Assembly (NCBI GenBank): GCA_963575745.1
Contig: CAUYUJ010015828.1
Coordinates: forward strand, 126,001 to 190,000
Length of the DNA stretch: 64,000 bases
From: Prorocentrum cordatum
Lineage: Eukaryota; Sar; Dinophyceae; Prorocentrales; Prorocentraceae
Direction: 5' to 3'
Below, in pieces: positions 28,191-38,041 of this stretch. The notes beneath the pieces were generated by a model. It was not told the DNA's origin and searched no databases. It saw only the letters and a list, made by a program, of their open reading frames with translations. A program made the translations under genes and the position numbers. Position 1 is the stretch's first letter; the number at the start of each line of letters is the position of its first letter.

Positions 28191-29847
28191 TGAAGATTCT
28201 GCGATTGTTCCTCTACTTGGCCACTTCCCGCAATGAGAATGCATGCTTCCAGGAAGCGGTGACGAGGGAACTTCAGGGAGGGTTTATTGCAACTATCATG
28301 GATGCGTCTTGGGTATACACTGTTGCTGATCTTTATTTGATGAGGAGGTGCTTAGTTCAAGTGGGAAAAAAGTTCGCCAACACTCTCGCAGAGATATCAC
28401 AAGTCACTCGATGAGAGCAAGCGAAAGTTTTGGCACGTCATCGACAAGTAGTCGGTGAGATAGATTGCTTCGCGAGGGCCGCTTTCCGACGAGATTTGAT
28501 CAAGGCCGCCTTCGAGACGAAGTGGCCGAACCATGATCCACCCAGATCAGACAGCAGCTACACACCGGGAAAGATATAGGATCAGTGGCATGATTCCGAA
28601 AGTTCTTGCCGACAGAGGCGCAGCCGAGAGAACCGATTTGACTCTTGAACAGAGCGTACACCACTTTCCAGCTTCGAGAGGTGAAAGGCGGTCAGAAGTG
28701 GCTGGACAGGATCGGCGCGAGTTGTTCAGCAATTTTGACGAGATAAGCTGAGATAGGCGACCCTGCACGCCGCTCTTGACCAGTGACCAGGCTCGGAAGG
28801 ACGCACTCACACAAGCGACGACACCACCATCATCTCATGGAACTGGAGTGGAGTTCCGATGAGGGGTGCCGCATGGTGCTCGACCAGTTCGAGCGCGAGG
28901 TGTTCTGGGATGTTAGATGCGTTCAAGAACTCACGTAGGCCGACCGTGCTCGTCCCGAGATCGCTGGCCACGCATCAATTCAAGCTTCCCTCCGTGGGAG
29001 GCGGAAGAGGAGGCCCAGCATCGCAACGCACAGGACGCTCACGGCTTGCACCATCGGTAAATCAATGTGTCGTTCTGCTTGTTTGGCCGTGGGAGTCCAG
29101 ACTGCGCGCGGGGACAAGCTCTGGACTATCTGGGCCCATCTCGGTCCAGGCTCAACTTGCGCTCCATACGCCCCATACCCAGGACCTCTTCGACTGCGGG
29201 CAGGGGCTTGTGCTGCGCGTGGACGCGCGATGTGAGCTCCCACCAGGAAGTCGACCTACCCGTAGGAGCTCGTGCTCTCGAACAACATCGCCGCGGCCAG
29301 CGCCCGGGGCCGACCCGCGATGGGAGTGGCCACCTGTTTCCACGGCGGCCGCCGCTCACGCAGCCACGTCGGTTTCGCCGCGCTGAGTTCTGAGGTCAGC
29401 TGGGCCAGTCACGATGCACAAGTGAGCGGGTCTACGGCGATCGAGCCCGATCACCCCCCAGTGGCGTTTCGTTTTTTTCGCCGAGCGCCGCGGACCAATG
29501 GTCTCCCCTGCCGCCTGCGAGCGTCGCTGATTTTCGAAGCCCGTGGACCGACATCCGTCGGGCGACGCCCTCGGGACTCGGCGCGAGGATGGATTCGACA
29601 GCTCTGGCAGGTTGCGCTCCAGTGCCTCGACTGACCACGTGAGCTGTCGCGTTTTCAGCGGCGGCCGCAGTAAGAAACGCACCGGGACCCAACGCGCGGC
29701 TGGGTTTTCGCGTTTTTTTCACGGGCCCCCTGGGCCCGCTCCGAAGTCGAAATCACTTGGGGCCAAAATCGTTTTGTTTTCCAAGCTCGCAGCCCAGCGC
29801 GCGCGGGCCCCGCCTCCCAGGGTTCTCCAGGGGCCGTGGGGCTCACC
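28191..29847. other. Spacer upstream of element D, nothing firm
   Basis: Several moderate ORFs (for example 27872-28414 and 28859-29386, plus strand) have no recognisable domain and overlap repeats. No RNA gene was seen. Confidence 0.4.
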
Positions 29848-30027
29848 ACCTCCTCCTCCTCCTCCTCCTCCTCCTCCTCCTCCTCCTCCTCCCCCTCCTC
29901 CTCCTCCTCCTCCCCTTCCTCCTCCTCCTCCTCCTCCTCCTCCTTCCCTCCTCCTCCTCCTCCTCCTCCTCCTCCTCCTCCTCCTCCTCCTCCTCCTCCT
30001 CCTCCTCCCCTCCTCCTCCTCCTCCTC

Positions 30028-30059
<32 letters not shown>

Positions 30060-31685
30060 TCCTCCTCCTCCTCCTCCTCCTCCTCCCCCCGCCGAGCCGC
30101 TGGCGCCCCAGCTCTCCAGCGCCACCTATGCCAGGGAGAGGCATGTCAGGAAGCTCTGGGCCGCCATCGCCCAGCTCGAGAACTCGAGAAGGCGGCGGAG
30201 GAGCAGAGGGGCCACGACGAACAGTTCAATCTGCAGCTCGAGGAGCTCGACCAGCAGCACGACCAGGTGCTGGCGCAGCTCCACAGGACCAAGACAAAGG
30301 CCGCCGAGCCCGCCCTCGCTTTGGGCTCGCTCCTCGACGGCACATGCGGCACCATCAACGTCGACATGGGCTCCATCTTCGACTTCGGAGATGAGGATGT
30401 GTCCCGGGAGGACATGGAGGAGGTTCAGCGTCGCCAGCGGGAGCTGGGGGAGCAGATCACCACCGTGGCCAGGGAGGTCTTCCAGCGGGCTGCAGACGTC
30501 GCGAAGGCGGTCAAGAAGCAGCATCAGGAGAGCGCGGAGCGCACGGTGAAGAAGAGGCGCGGCGGCGGCGTGGCGCCCGCTGCCCCTGCCGCGGCCGCAG
30601 GCGCGGGCGGCGCCGCCGCCGCCGGCGGGGGGCATGCCGCCCCGACCGTCTTCAAGGGCGGAGATGGCGGGGCCTCGGCGGGCTCCGCCGCCGCCGTCGC
30701 AGCCCCAGGCGCCGACGCCCGGCGCGCCAGCGCGCAGGCCAGAGCCGCCCAGATTTTGGCCACGCGCTCGGCAGCAGCGCGTTCGAGCGCCGGGGGGGGA
30801 CGGGGAGGTGAGTCGCGCGGCGCTGGCCCAGCTCGCAGCGGCTCGGCCGCGGTTTTCTTCCGTCACATCACAGAGTGGGGCCCGAAGTCTTTTGGCTTCC
30901 TCGGGGCCCAGGGCAGACAGTGCGATGCAGCGCGTTTCGTTGAGATGCACAAGAAGGCAGCAGATGTCCAGGGCATCCGCGCGGAGGTGGCGAAAGACGG
31001 CTGGGGCGCCGCGACCGCCTCGGGATGCCGCGGTGGAGAGGCTATCTTCGCCCTGGGGCATCTGGCTGCTACGTCCTGGGGGCGCGCGCTGCGTGCGCCA
31101 GCGCGCAGGGGCATCCAGGCGGCGACCCTCCACTTGCAGAGAGGGAGTGCCGCTGTCGCCGCGTTCTATCTTTTCCCGGGGGGCAAGCTCGGAGGCGCCG
31201 ACGCGGGGCGCCTCCGCTCGGTCGGGCGCTTCGCCAAGACGCTCGCCGACCCGCGGGTGATCATCGGAGACTGGAGCCTCAGCATGGAGCAGCTGCAGGC
31301 CTCCCAGTTCATGCAGCTGTTGGACGGTATCCTACTCGGGCCCGGCGTGGGCGCCACCTGCACCACGGGCTCGGGCACGTCTCTCATCGACTACGCGGTT
31401 GCCAAGCGCGGCTTCGAGGGCCCCCTGCAGCTGCGCGCCTGCCCGCGGGCGCCCTGGAAGACGCACGCGGGCCTCGAGCTGGTCATTGCCAGCGGCCGCG
31501 GCCAGCGGATGCGCCAGGTCTTGGCCGCGCCGCAGGCGCGCCGTCCCGCGAGCGCCGCAGAAAGCAACCTCAAGAGGGCAGCAAGAGGTCTCGTCGGATG
31601 CGCGATCGGCGCCAGCGGCGTCGAGAAGGCCTCGATCCCGACCTACGGGCTGCCATCGACGACCTGGCCGACGCGTTCGACGTGA
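29757..31685 (+). CDS. Element D ORF1-endonuclease fusion (decayed)
   Basis: The first about 110 codons translate the (TCC)n and are not meaningful. From about 30090: a charged helical segment (EQFNLQLEELDQQHDQVLAQ), INVDMGSIFDFGDED, matching the FNLSWDPTLF block of element B, a further coiled coil, and KKRR. An alanine/glycine-rich linker leads directly into the endonuclease: FFRHITEWG, ARFVEMHKK (Glu), RGGEAIFALGHL, VIIGDWSLS (31260-31283; Ser replaces Asn), TSLIDYAVA and PWKTHAGLEL (His). There is no stop between ORF1 and endonuclease, unlike B and E. Two altered catalytic positions (Asn to His, Asn to Ser) suggest loss of activity. Confidence 0.65.
29848..30088 (+). repeat. (TCC)n tract 5' of element D
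   Basis: About 240 bp of CTC/TCC with a C9-type run near 30050, running straight into the coding part of element D. A similar tract lies 55 nt after the element's last codon. Confidence 0.95.
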
Positions 31686-31689
31686 GCAA

Positions 31690-33480
31690 CTCCCAGGATC
31701 CCAGCGCCGAGCCGCCCGTGGCCTTCCACGTTCCACGAGGGGCGCGGGGGGGGCCGAGGCCACCTTGGGCTCGCTGCGCGCGCCGACGCGCGCGGGCGAG
31801 GCTTGGGCCCTTCCCCAGGATGCGGAGGTCAGGGCCGTCACCGACGTCTACGGCCGCTGGGTCAGCACCGTCGAGAAGACAGCATTGAAGTTCGAGGGCG
31901 CGGGCTCCGCCGCGTTCCAGCGCTGCAGGGGTCGAGCCGACGTGCCAGGGCTGAGCTGGGCGCGGTTCGAGCCTTCGCCAGGGCGAGCACGCGTGCGAGC
32001 GCCTGCTGTTGAATGGTGGTGGACCATGGGCGTCTTTCTCGCTCGGCCGCTGGCGCTTCGCGAGCACGACGTGCACCGCCAGCAGCAGAGCACCAGCACC
32101 GACACCATCGAGAGGATGCTGGAGCAGTGCGAGAGCCAGCCCGGGGACGTCATGTTCGGGGAGCGCGCGCACACTGAGGGCATCGACGCGTGGCTGGAGG
32201 GCGCGCGGCCCAGCGTCCGCGCCGACGCAGAGCTGGAGGAGCTGATCGGCATTGCGGAGCGCGCGCGCGTGCTGGTGCATCGGCCCTCGCCCGCAGTTTG
32301 GCCGCCGCTGGGCGGGCCTTTCTGCGGCGGGCCCAGGACAGCTGGACGCGCCGACCTGGGGCAGTGCATCGTCGCGTCAAAGCTGAGTCGGCCGCGCCTG
32401 ATGTCGTCGCCTCCCCCGCGGCCCTGATGGCGGAGAAGGTCGAGAGCTGGGAGCCGCGCTGGCAGGGTCCAGCTGCGTCGCGCCCAGACCTCCTTCAGGG
32501 CATGCAGCGGCTCCGGCGGGAGGCGCAGCGGCGGCCGCTCGGGCCGCTGGGGACGGAGCAGGTGGGCAGGGTCGCCGGCCGCCCTTCGGGCTCCAAGGCC
32601 CGCGGGGTCGACGTCCTCTCGCCGCTGCACATCCAGAGGCTCCCGCGGCGGCAGGGTCGCCAGGTCTTCGTGGATGTTCTAAGCGCCGTTGGGCGCTTGG
32701 GCAGCTGGCCTCGCCGGCCCCAGCTCAGCGTTCGCTGCGCGATCCCGAAGGCCGCGGGGGGCGATCGGGCGATAGGCCCGTTGCCCACGACTGCTGGCAG
32801 CTGGTCGCGTGCGAGGGCGACCATCGCAGATCGTTGGTCAGAGGGGCTCGGAGACTTGGGATGCGGCTGCGAGAAAGAGCAGCGCCCTCAGGGTGGCCTT
32901 GATTCGTGCTGTCATGGACGAGTCATTGGTGGCTCTAGGCTTTCTGTCGGCGACGACTCTTTTAGCCATTGGAAAATGCGTGAGAATGTCTGTTTGCTGC
33001 GTTTGATGGGGGCCCCCGTGGTCCAAGATTCCCCGCTCGTGGTGGCCGTGCTGGAGTTTCAGCTTTTCTCGGCGCCTCGGGTGCTCAAATCCAGGACCAC
33101 TTGCAGCGACGTTGCCTTTCCTGAGCGATCGATTGCGGCGGGGCCGGCGCACGGAGCGATGCTCGCGAAAGTTTTTCTCGACCCGATCCTGCAAGAAGGG
33201 CATGCCAAGGCCATCTCTCCGCAGGCCCCAGCAGTGGGGCAATGGGCGTTCGTCGATGACGCTGTTGTCCGCAGCGAGGGCACCGAGTCGTCTGTCAGAC
33301 AGCAGTTGCGCGCCGCGGGTGCCCAGCTGGTTTCGTCGCTGGCAAGTGCGGGGCTGCCGATTTCGGACAAGACGAAGTTGATCACCGCCCCGCCATCTCT
33401 CGGCCGCCTCCTCGACAGAGATCTGAAGGGGGGCCGGGGCCCAGCGCGGGTGCGACACTGCAGCAGGAGCCAGACGCACG
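31690..33480 (+). pseudogene. Element D linker and reverse transcriptase, frameshifted
   Basis: One frame (to 32427) carries VTDVYGRWVSTVEKTAL, equivalent to MYASWVTTVENTI of element B. A second frame (32190-33500) carries GDRAIGPL, ERSIAAGPAHGAMLAKVFL (in place of QGLRAGTRLA) and WAFVDDAVVRSEG with the catalytic aspartate pair at 33255-33260, then ISDKTKLI. Motif spacing fits RT. The segment expected to hold motif A (about 32930-32990, VGDDSFSHW) is poorly preserved. Non-functional. Confidence 0.6.
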
Positions 33481-33689
33481 GTTCAGAAGCTCCGAGCTAG
33501 GAGGCCAAAGGCCAACGTCGAGCTTCCAGGATCTCCCGCCTGCGCAGGCACGCGAAGCTTTCGGATATTTCGAAGGGGCTCTTCCTTCAGGGGGGCCCTC
33601 ACTCAAGCCTCGCACGGGCGCCCCGTGATGCGCCCCCCCCTCCCCCCCCCCATCCACCATCGCTCTTCTGCGTCGACAGGCCACGAAGG

Positions 33690-35700
33690 CGGTGGCGGGG
33701 AAGGGTCCGGGCAGATGCCTCACCACTACGTTGGCCTTGTGGCTGGGTGAGCAGGATCCAGCCATCTCGTTGAGAATTCAGCTCGTCTCGGCGAGGCTCG
33801 GCATGTGGACGCGCGCCCCCAGTCTGCGCGCTCGCATCGCGCGCTCGCGGCCTCGCGCGCGCGTCGGTCAAGACGCGCAAGGTAAGAGGGCCCATAGGAG
33901 CTGTTCAGGCCATTCTTCTCGATCTAGGTTGGCCCCTTGTCTCCGCTGTCGAGCGGCGCGCAGACCCGCGGGAGACAGTTGGGAGATCTGGCGTTTCCCC
34001 GACCCGCCCCCCGAGGAGCAGAGGAGCGATGATGTTTTCGATGTGTTCGGACTTCCTCGAGGACCTCCGCGAGGACCCCCCCCCCCTGTGGGCGGCGGCG
34101 GCGTCTCATCCCTGTGGCGACGGCCTCTCGGCAGGAGCTGATGTCCTCCCGATTCGCCTTGAGATCCGTCGGGCGGTTCGTTCGTTGAAGCAGGGCAGCT
34201 GGTCACAGTCGTCGCCGGGGGTCAGTGGCCGCAGCGGAGGCAGCTGGGCGCGGGGTATCTTGCTTCCCCTCTGTGCCCACGCTGTGGAGAGGCCCCAGAG
34301 ATTCTTTTCCATCGGATATGGCAGCGTCGTTGTAACCAGGGCTCGGGTCACGTGGATTCGGAATTCCTCATCCCACAGGCCGTGGCTGGGCAGGGCCAGC
34401 TCCAATCTCTCTGGCTTCGTGGTATTCCTCCCTCCTCTCTTGCCACGCCCTCGTTCGTGGATGGGCGGGGTGGGGCGACGGCGTGGAATGTGGGCCGGGA
34501 TGGGGGCGACGTGGAGCGCCCGCTCGAGGCCGACATCACGGCCCGTGCGCGGCGAGACCCTCACGACTGCGCGGTCGTCTTCGGAGGCGGCTCGGGCGGG
34601 CAGTTTAGCAGCGACCGCGGGCGTCGAGTCGGCGCGGCCGCGGCGGTGATGGAGATCACCCCGCGGGGCCTGCGCCGCCTTGCGGGCGTTGCGCGCGACC
34701 CCGACGGCCGCCGCCAGACGGCCCCGAGGGCAGAGCTGCGGGCCTTCGCGCTCGCCCTGGCCTCCTTCGATGGGCCGCAGCTCTACGTCGCCGGCTGCGC
34801 GACGCTGCTGCGAGGTCGGGGGCAAGGGCCCCACCGCGCTGGCGGGGGCACTGGCCCCAACGCAGACATCCGGTGCCTGATCAGGGCCGTTTTCCTGGCG
34901 CACGAGGGCGAGGTCAGGGTCATCTGGGCCCCTAGTCACCTCGGCCCCAACTCCCCCGAGCTTTATTTCCGCCTGGGATCGGTGTCTGGCGGAGGGCAAC
35001 GGCGCGGCCGACGAGCTCGCCAGCGCTGCCTCTCGCCGCGCCTGGCAGAAGGCACTCGGCGGCAGCGCCCCGCACGCGGATACTTGGGATTGCACGGCCG
35101 CCTTAGTGCGCGAGCGCGCCGGGCAAGCCTTCATTGATGCGCTTGCGGGTGCTCCGTGGACCGCCGAGCGGCCACCGAAGGCAAGATCTCCCACCGCGTC
35201 GGCTACCCAGCAGGCGCCCCTTGCCTCCAGCCTCTGTTTCGTGCGTGCAGGTCGCCACTGGGCTTGCGCCCTCTGTCACCAGCTGGTGCTGGGCGCCTGT
35301 TTTGCCGAGGCGTGCGCTTCTCCTTGCACGGCGGCCGGCGGCGATGCGATCGAGACGCAGCCTGCCGACATCACTCGGGCGGCGGGAGTGGAGGTGCGGG
35401 TGGGTGGGGGAGTCTCGCATGCGTCGCACCGAGTGCAGCTGTGGCCGCGCCACAGCTGGTTTTTCTGCGCTCGGCGTGGCTTCGCGGCCACGACCGATCC
35501 CCGTTGGCTGCTGGGGGAGTGCGGCGAGGCCGCGAGGAAGGGACGTGAGAACCTGGCTCGGATCCGAAGAGGTCAACACCCAGGCCGTCGTGTCCCCGAG
35601 GCTGCAGCCGAATGCGATCCGGGGAGAGCTCGGCGCGAAGCTGCGCTCCGACGCTCCCCCCCCAGATGTTTTGTATTCAGAGCCCTCGGGGTTGCCTTGA
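33690..35700 (+). pseudogene. Element D post-RT, RNase H and C-terminal domains, frameshifted
   Basis: Pieces in order are: GRCLTTTLALWLGEQDPA (about 33712), equal to GRCLTTLL of B; CPRCGEAPETLFHRIWQRRC (about 34276), the zinc knuckle; an RNase H with FGGGSGG, APRAELRAF, WAPSHLG and, after a frameshift at about 34985, EGNGAADELASAA. The first and third carboxylates are lost (GGG for GDA, GCA for DCE). The C-terminal domain reads VSHASHRVQLWPRHSWFFC, then RGF, LLGECGEAARKGRENLARI, matching the WFCxxCG domain of B and E although the second cysteine is lost. TGA at about 35700. Confidence 0.55.
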
Positions 35701-35754
35701 GTACTGACCCACCGCATGTGGTTGGCAGGCAATTCCTAGGCAATTCCTGCTCCT

Positions 35755-35943
35755 CATCCTCCTCCTCCCCCTCGTCCTCTTCCTCCTCCTCCTCCTCCTC
35801 CTCCTCCTCCTCCTCCTCCTCCTCCTCCTCCTCCTCCTCCTCCTCCTCCTCCTCCCCACCTCCTCCTCCTCCTCCTCCTCCTCCTCCTCCTCCTCCCCTC
35901 CTCCTCCTCCTCCTCCTCCTCCTCCTCCTCCTCCTCCTCCTCC
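35755..35943 (+). repeat. (TCC)n tract 3' of element D
   Basis: CTC/TCC run starting about 55 nt after the last codon of element D, in the same orientation as the tract at its 5' end. Confidence 0.95.
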
Positions 35944-36408
35944 AGTCCTTGGTCGTCCCCGTGCCAGGCGCTCGGCCGACAGGCGCTGTGGGCCGCCGCG
36001 TTGGCTGCCCTCGCGGGGCTGCCTGCGCGGCGAGGCCACCTCTCGGCGGGAGCTCCTCGCGCCATCGTCGGGCGCTCCTCGGGGGGCAGAAGGGAGAGGA
36101 GGAGTGAGGGGGAGGGGGGAGGAGGGAGGAGGATGCAAGCGGGGGGATGAGGATGCCGTGGAAAGGGAGAAGGAGGAGGAGGAGGAGGAGGAGGAGGAGG
36201 AGGACGAGAGGCCGGGTGACCGTGGCGGACCTCACTGTTCTGAGTGGTTTTGAGCGTTGTTTTCGTGATTGCTTCGTTCTCTATATCGTGATCTTCGTCT
36301 TTTCTTTTTCTCCATCTCGCTCGCTCTCTCTCTCTTTCTCTATTTTTCTCTCTTTATTTCTTTATTCATTTCTCTCCTTCTCTCTCTCTCTATATGTCTT
36401 CATTTCTT

Positions 36409-36446
<38 letters not shown>

Positions 36447-36683
36447 ATTCTTTATTTATTTATGTATATTCATGTGTTTCTTACAAGTTTCTTTATTTAT
36501 CGTTCTTCGCCAACCTCTTCACAAACAAATGACCCCCGAGCATGGTCCTCGGACCTCCATCCCTGTGCCAAACGGCATGGGGCCGGAATTTCGCCAGAGG
36601 AGTTGTTTCACAACCCTCCTGTGAGTTGGGTCTTTGTTTTGAAGAGACAGCGCCCCGCGTCCTCACTCCTCCCGCTCCTCCTC
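35944..36683. other. Spacer with GGA and TC/TTTATT-rich stretches
   Basis: 36100-36205 is GGA-rich; 36300-36500 is TCTCTC/TTTATTT-rich. The hydrophobic frames here are microsatellite translations. No gene was recognised. Confidence 0.6.
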
Positions 36684-36696
36684 GCCTCCTCCTCCT

Positions 36697-36710
36697 CCTC
36701 CTCCACAATT
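36697..36710. repeat. Left target-site duplication of element E
   Basis: CCTCCTCCACAATT is repeated exactly at 43433-43446. It is the 3' end of a (TCC)n run (36684-36704), so the insertion was made at the edge of a TCC microsatellite. Confidence 0.75.
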
Positions 36711-36731
36711 CTCAAGCCATTTAGGCCCAAA
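36711..36731 (+). other. Tandem spliced-leader relic at the 5' end of element E
   Basis: CTCAAG followed by CCATTTAGGCCCAAA starts on the base after the 14-bp target-site duplication. Counting the two preceding T's, it matches GGCTCAAG + CCATTTTGGCTCAAG at 18 of 23 positions, with the same two-part layout as elements B and F. Confidence 0.7.
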
Positions 36732-36862
36732 CGGGCGCACCTGGGAGGTGCGCCGACTTCGGGCCGACTCTGGTGCCTGCGCGAGGCGCTTGAGGCACTT
36801 CACCCCGCTCCTGCCAGCAGCAGCGAGCAGCGTGTTGACCAAAGCCAGAGTTCATTCGCAGC

Positions 36863-38037
36863 ATGGGGCCTCGACCATGGACTCGCTGCCGCGGCTGCGG
36901 CGCGTGCGAGTACAATGACAAGTACGACCAGCAGAGGCCATCATGCCCAAAGTGCCACAGACGTATCAAATTACACAAGGGCGGAGCTCGGTCACGATCC
37001 CCCTCTCGGTCCCCAGGACGAGTTCAGATCGGCGACACCGAGTTCATTCCCCTCCAAGACCCTGGAGCCGCCACGAACTTCAGGCACATCGGAGGCAAAA
37101 GAAAGGACAAAGGCTCGACCAACGTCGTCGACCATCTCCAGTCCGCCCTAGATGAGGCGACCGACCGCAGCTGCGCGCCATGCTCCAGGCCAAGATCCTC
37201 AGGATCGAGGCCGCCGAGGAGAACCGCGCAGGCCAAGGCTCCGCCACCACCGTGGGGGCCATGAAGAAGGCAGATGGAGCTTGGCGTGCCGCCTCTAACA
37301 GGCACACCCAGCTTGTCGCCAATGTGCTGAAGGTCAGGGGGAACCTGCGGGCCGCCGAAGCCAAGGAGGTGGAGGCGTCGCTGGAGCTCGCACGGGCCGA
37401 AGCCACCAAGAAGAAGGCAACTACCGCTCTCGCCCAAGCCGAAGGCGTCGGCCAGAACGATCGCAGTGATGGCAAAGGGGGCGACAGCGGCACCGTGTTC
37501 TCTGTCACCTGGGACGCCGAGCTCTTCGCCGAGACCGAGGAGCTGGACCTGGAGGAGTCAGAGCGCACCGAGCTCACCAGCGTCAGGCAGGCGCTGGAAG
37601 GTCTCAAGAAGCAGTTCGACGAAAAAGAACCGCAAATGAAGGAGCTGATCAGCCGTGCCCACGCGGTGCGCAAGCAGCAGCAGGAGCGGCTCGCCAAGAA
37701 GCGCAAGGGCACCGACGGCACGACCGCGTCGGCGCAGCAGGGGGCCACTGCGGGGGGCACGGCAGGAGGCGCCAGCGCGGCCGACGGCCCGCAGGCTCCA
37801 GCCCCTGCCCCTGACCCCGCAGCCGCGGCCGCCCAGGAGGAGGCCATCAAGCAGGAGGCCAAGAAGCTGCCCGAGGCGAAGTTCGCAGCCCAGATGGCGG
37901 CCGCGGAGGCCAAGTCCAATGGCAAGGGCGGCACCGCAGGCGCTGCTGGCGGCCCAGCGGCAGGGGCGAAACCCACCACGAAGCCCGCCGCAGCGGCACA
38001 GCCTGCGGGGGCGTCAGGCGGCACCGCGAGCTCTTGA
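36863..38037 (+). pseudogene. Element E ORF1: zinc ribbon and coiled coil, one frameshift
   Basis: It starts at ATG 36863, 152 nt after the SL relic. C9-x2-C12-x15-C28-x2-C31 with EYND has the same spacing as element B ORF1, followed by a basic SRSPSRSPGR stretch. A single-base indel near 37165 shifts the frame after HLQSALDEATD. The rest (37180-38037) carries a coiled coil, VFSVTWDAELFAETEELD, KKRKG, and an alanine/glycine/proline-rich tail. It ends in TGA within TGACTAG. Probably an RNA-binding ORF1 protein of the retrotransposon particle, by analogy with LINEs. Confidence 0.8.
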
Positions 38038-38041
38038 CTAG
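38035..38041 (+). promoter_or_regulatory. UGA-CUAG stop-codon readthrough motif
   Basis: TGA CTA G is the strongest known eukaryotic and viral readthrough context. ORF1 and the endonuclease are in the same frame across it. No ATG occurs in that frame before 38155, which already lies inside the endonuclease after its conserved Asn (SNITCM). Separate initiation would therefore truncate the enzyme, so readthrough is the simplest way to make it. Inference from sequence only. Confidence 0.55.

Larger units (their letters stand above)
30089..35754 (+). mobile_element. Element D: diverged, broken relative of B and E
   Basis: Plus strand, same domain order as B: ORF1 coiled coil, endonuclease, linker, RT, zinc knuckle, RNase H, C-terminal WFC domain. 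ORF1 and endonuclease are in one frame without a stop. The zinc ribbon and SL relic are not seen; the 5' end is either truncated or replaced by the (TCC)n tract. Several frameshifts lie in the RT and RNase H parts. Sequence is far more GC-rich than B. Bracketed by (TCC)n at both ends. Confidence 0.75.

Noticed and set aside
29756-29771. Minus-strand CGATTTTGGCCCCAAG resembles the leader upstream of element D
   Set aside because: It points away from element D, needs an insertion to align, and has purine rather than pyrimidine DNA upstream on its strand.
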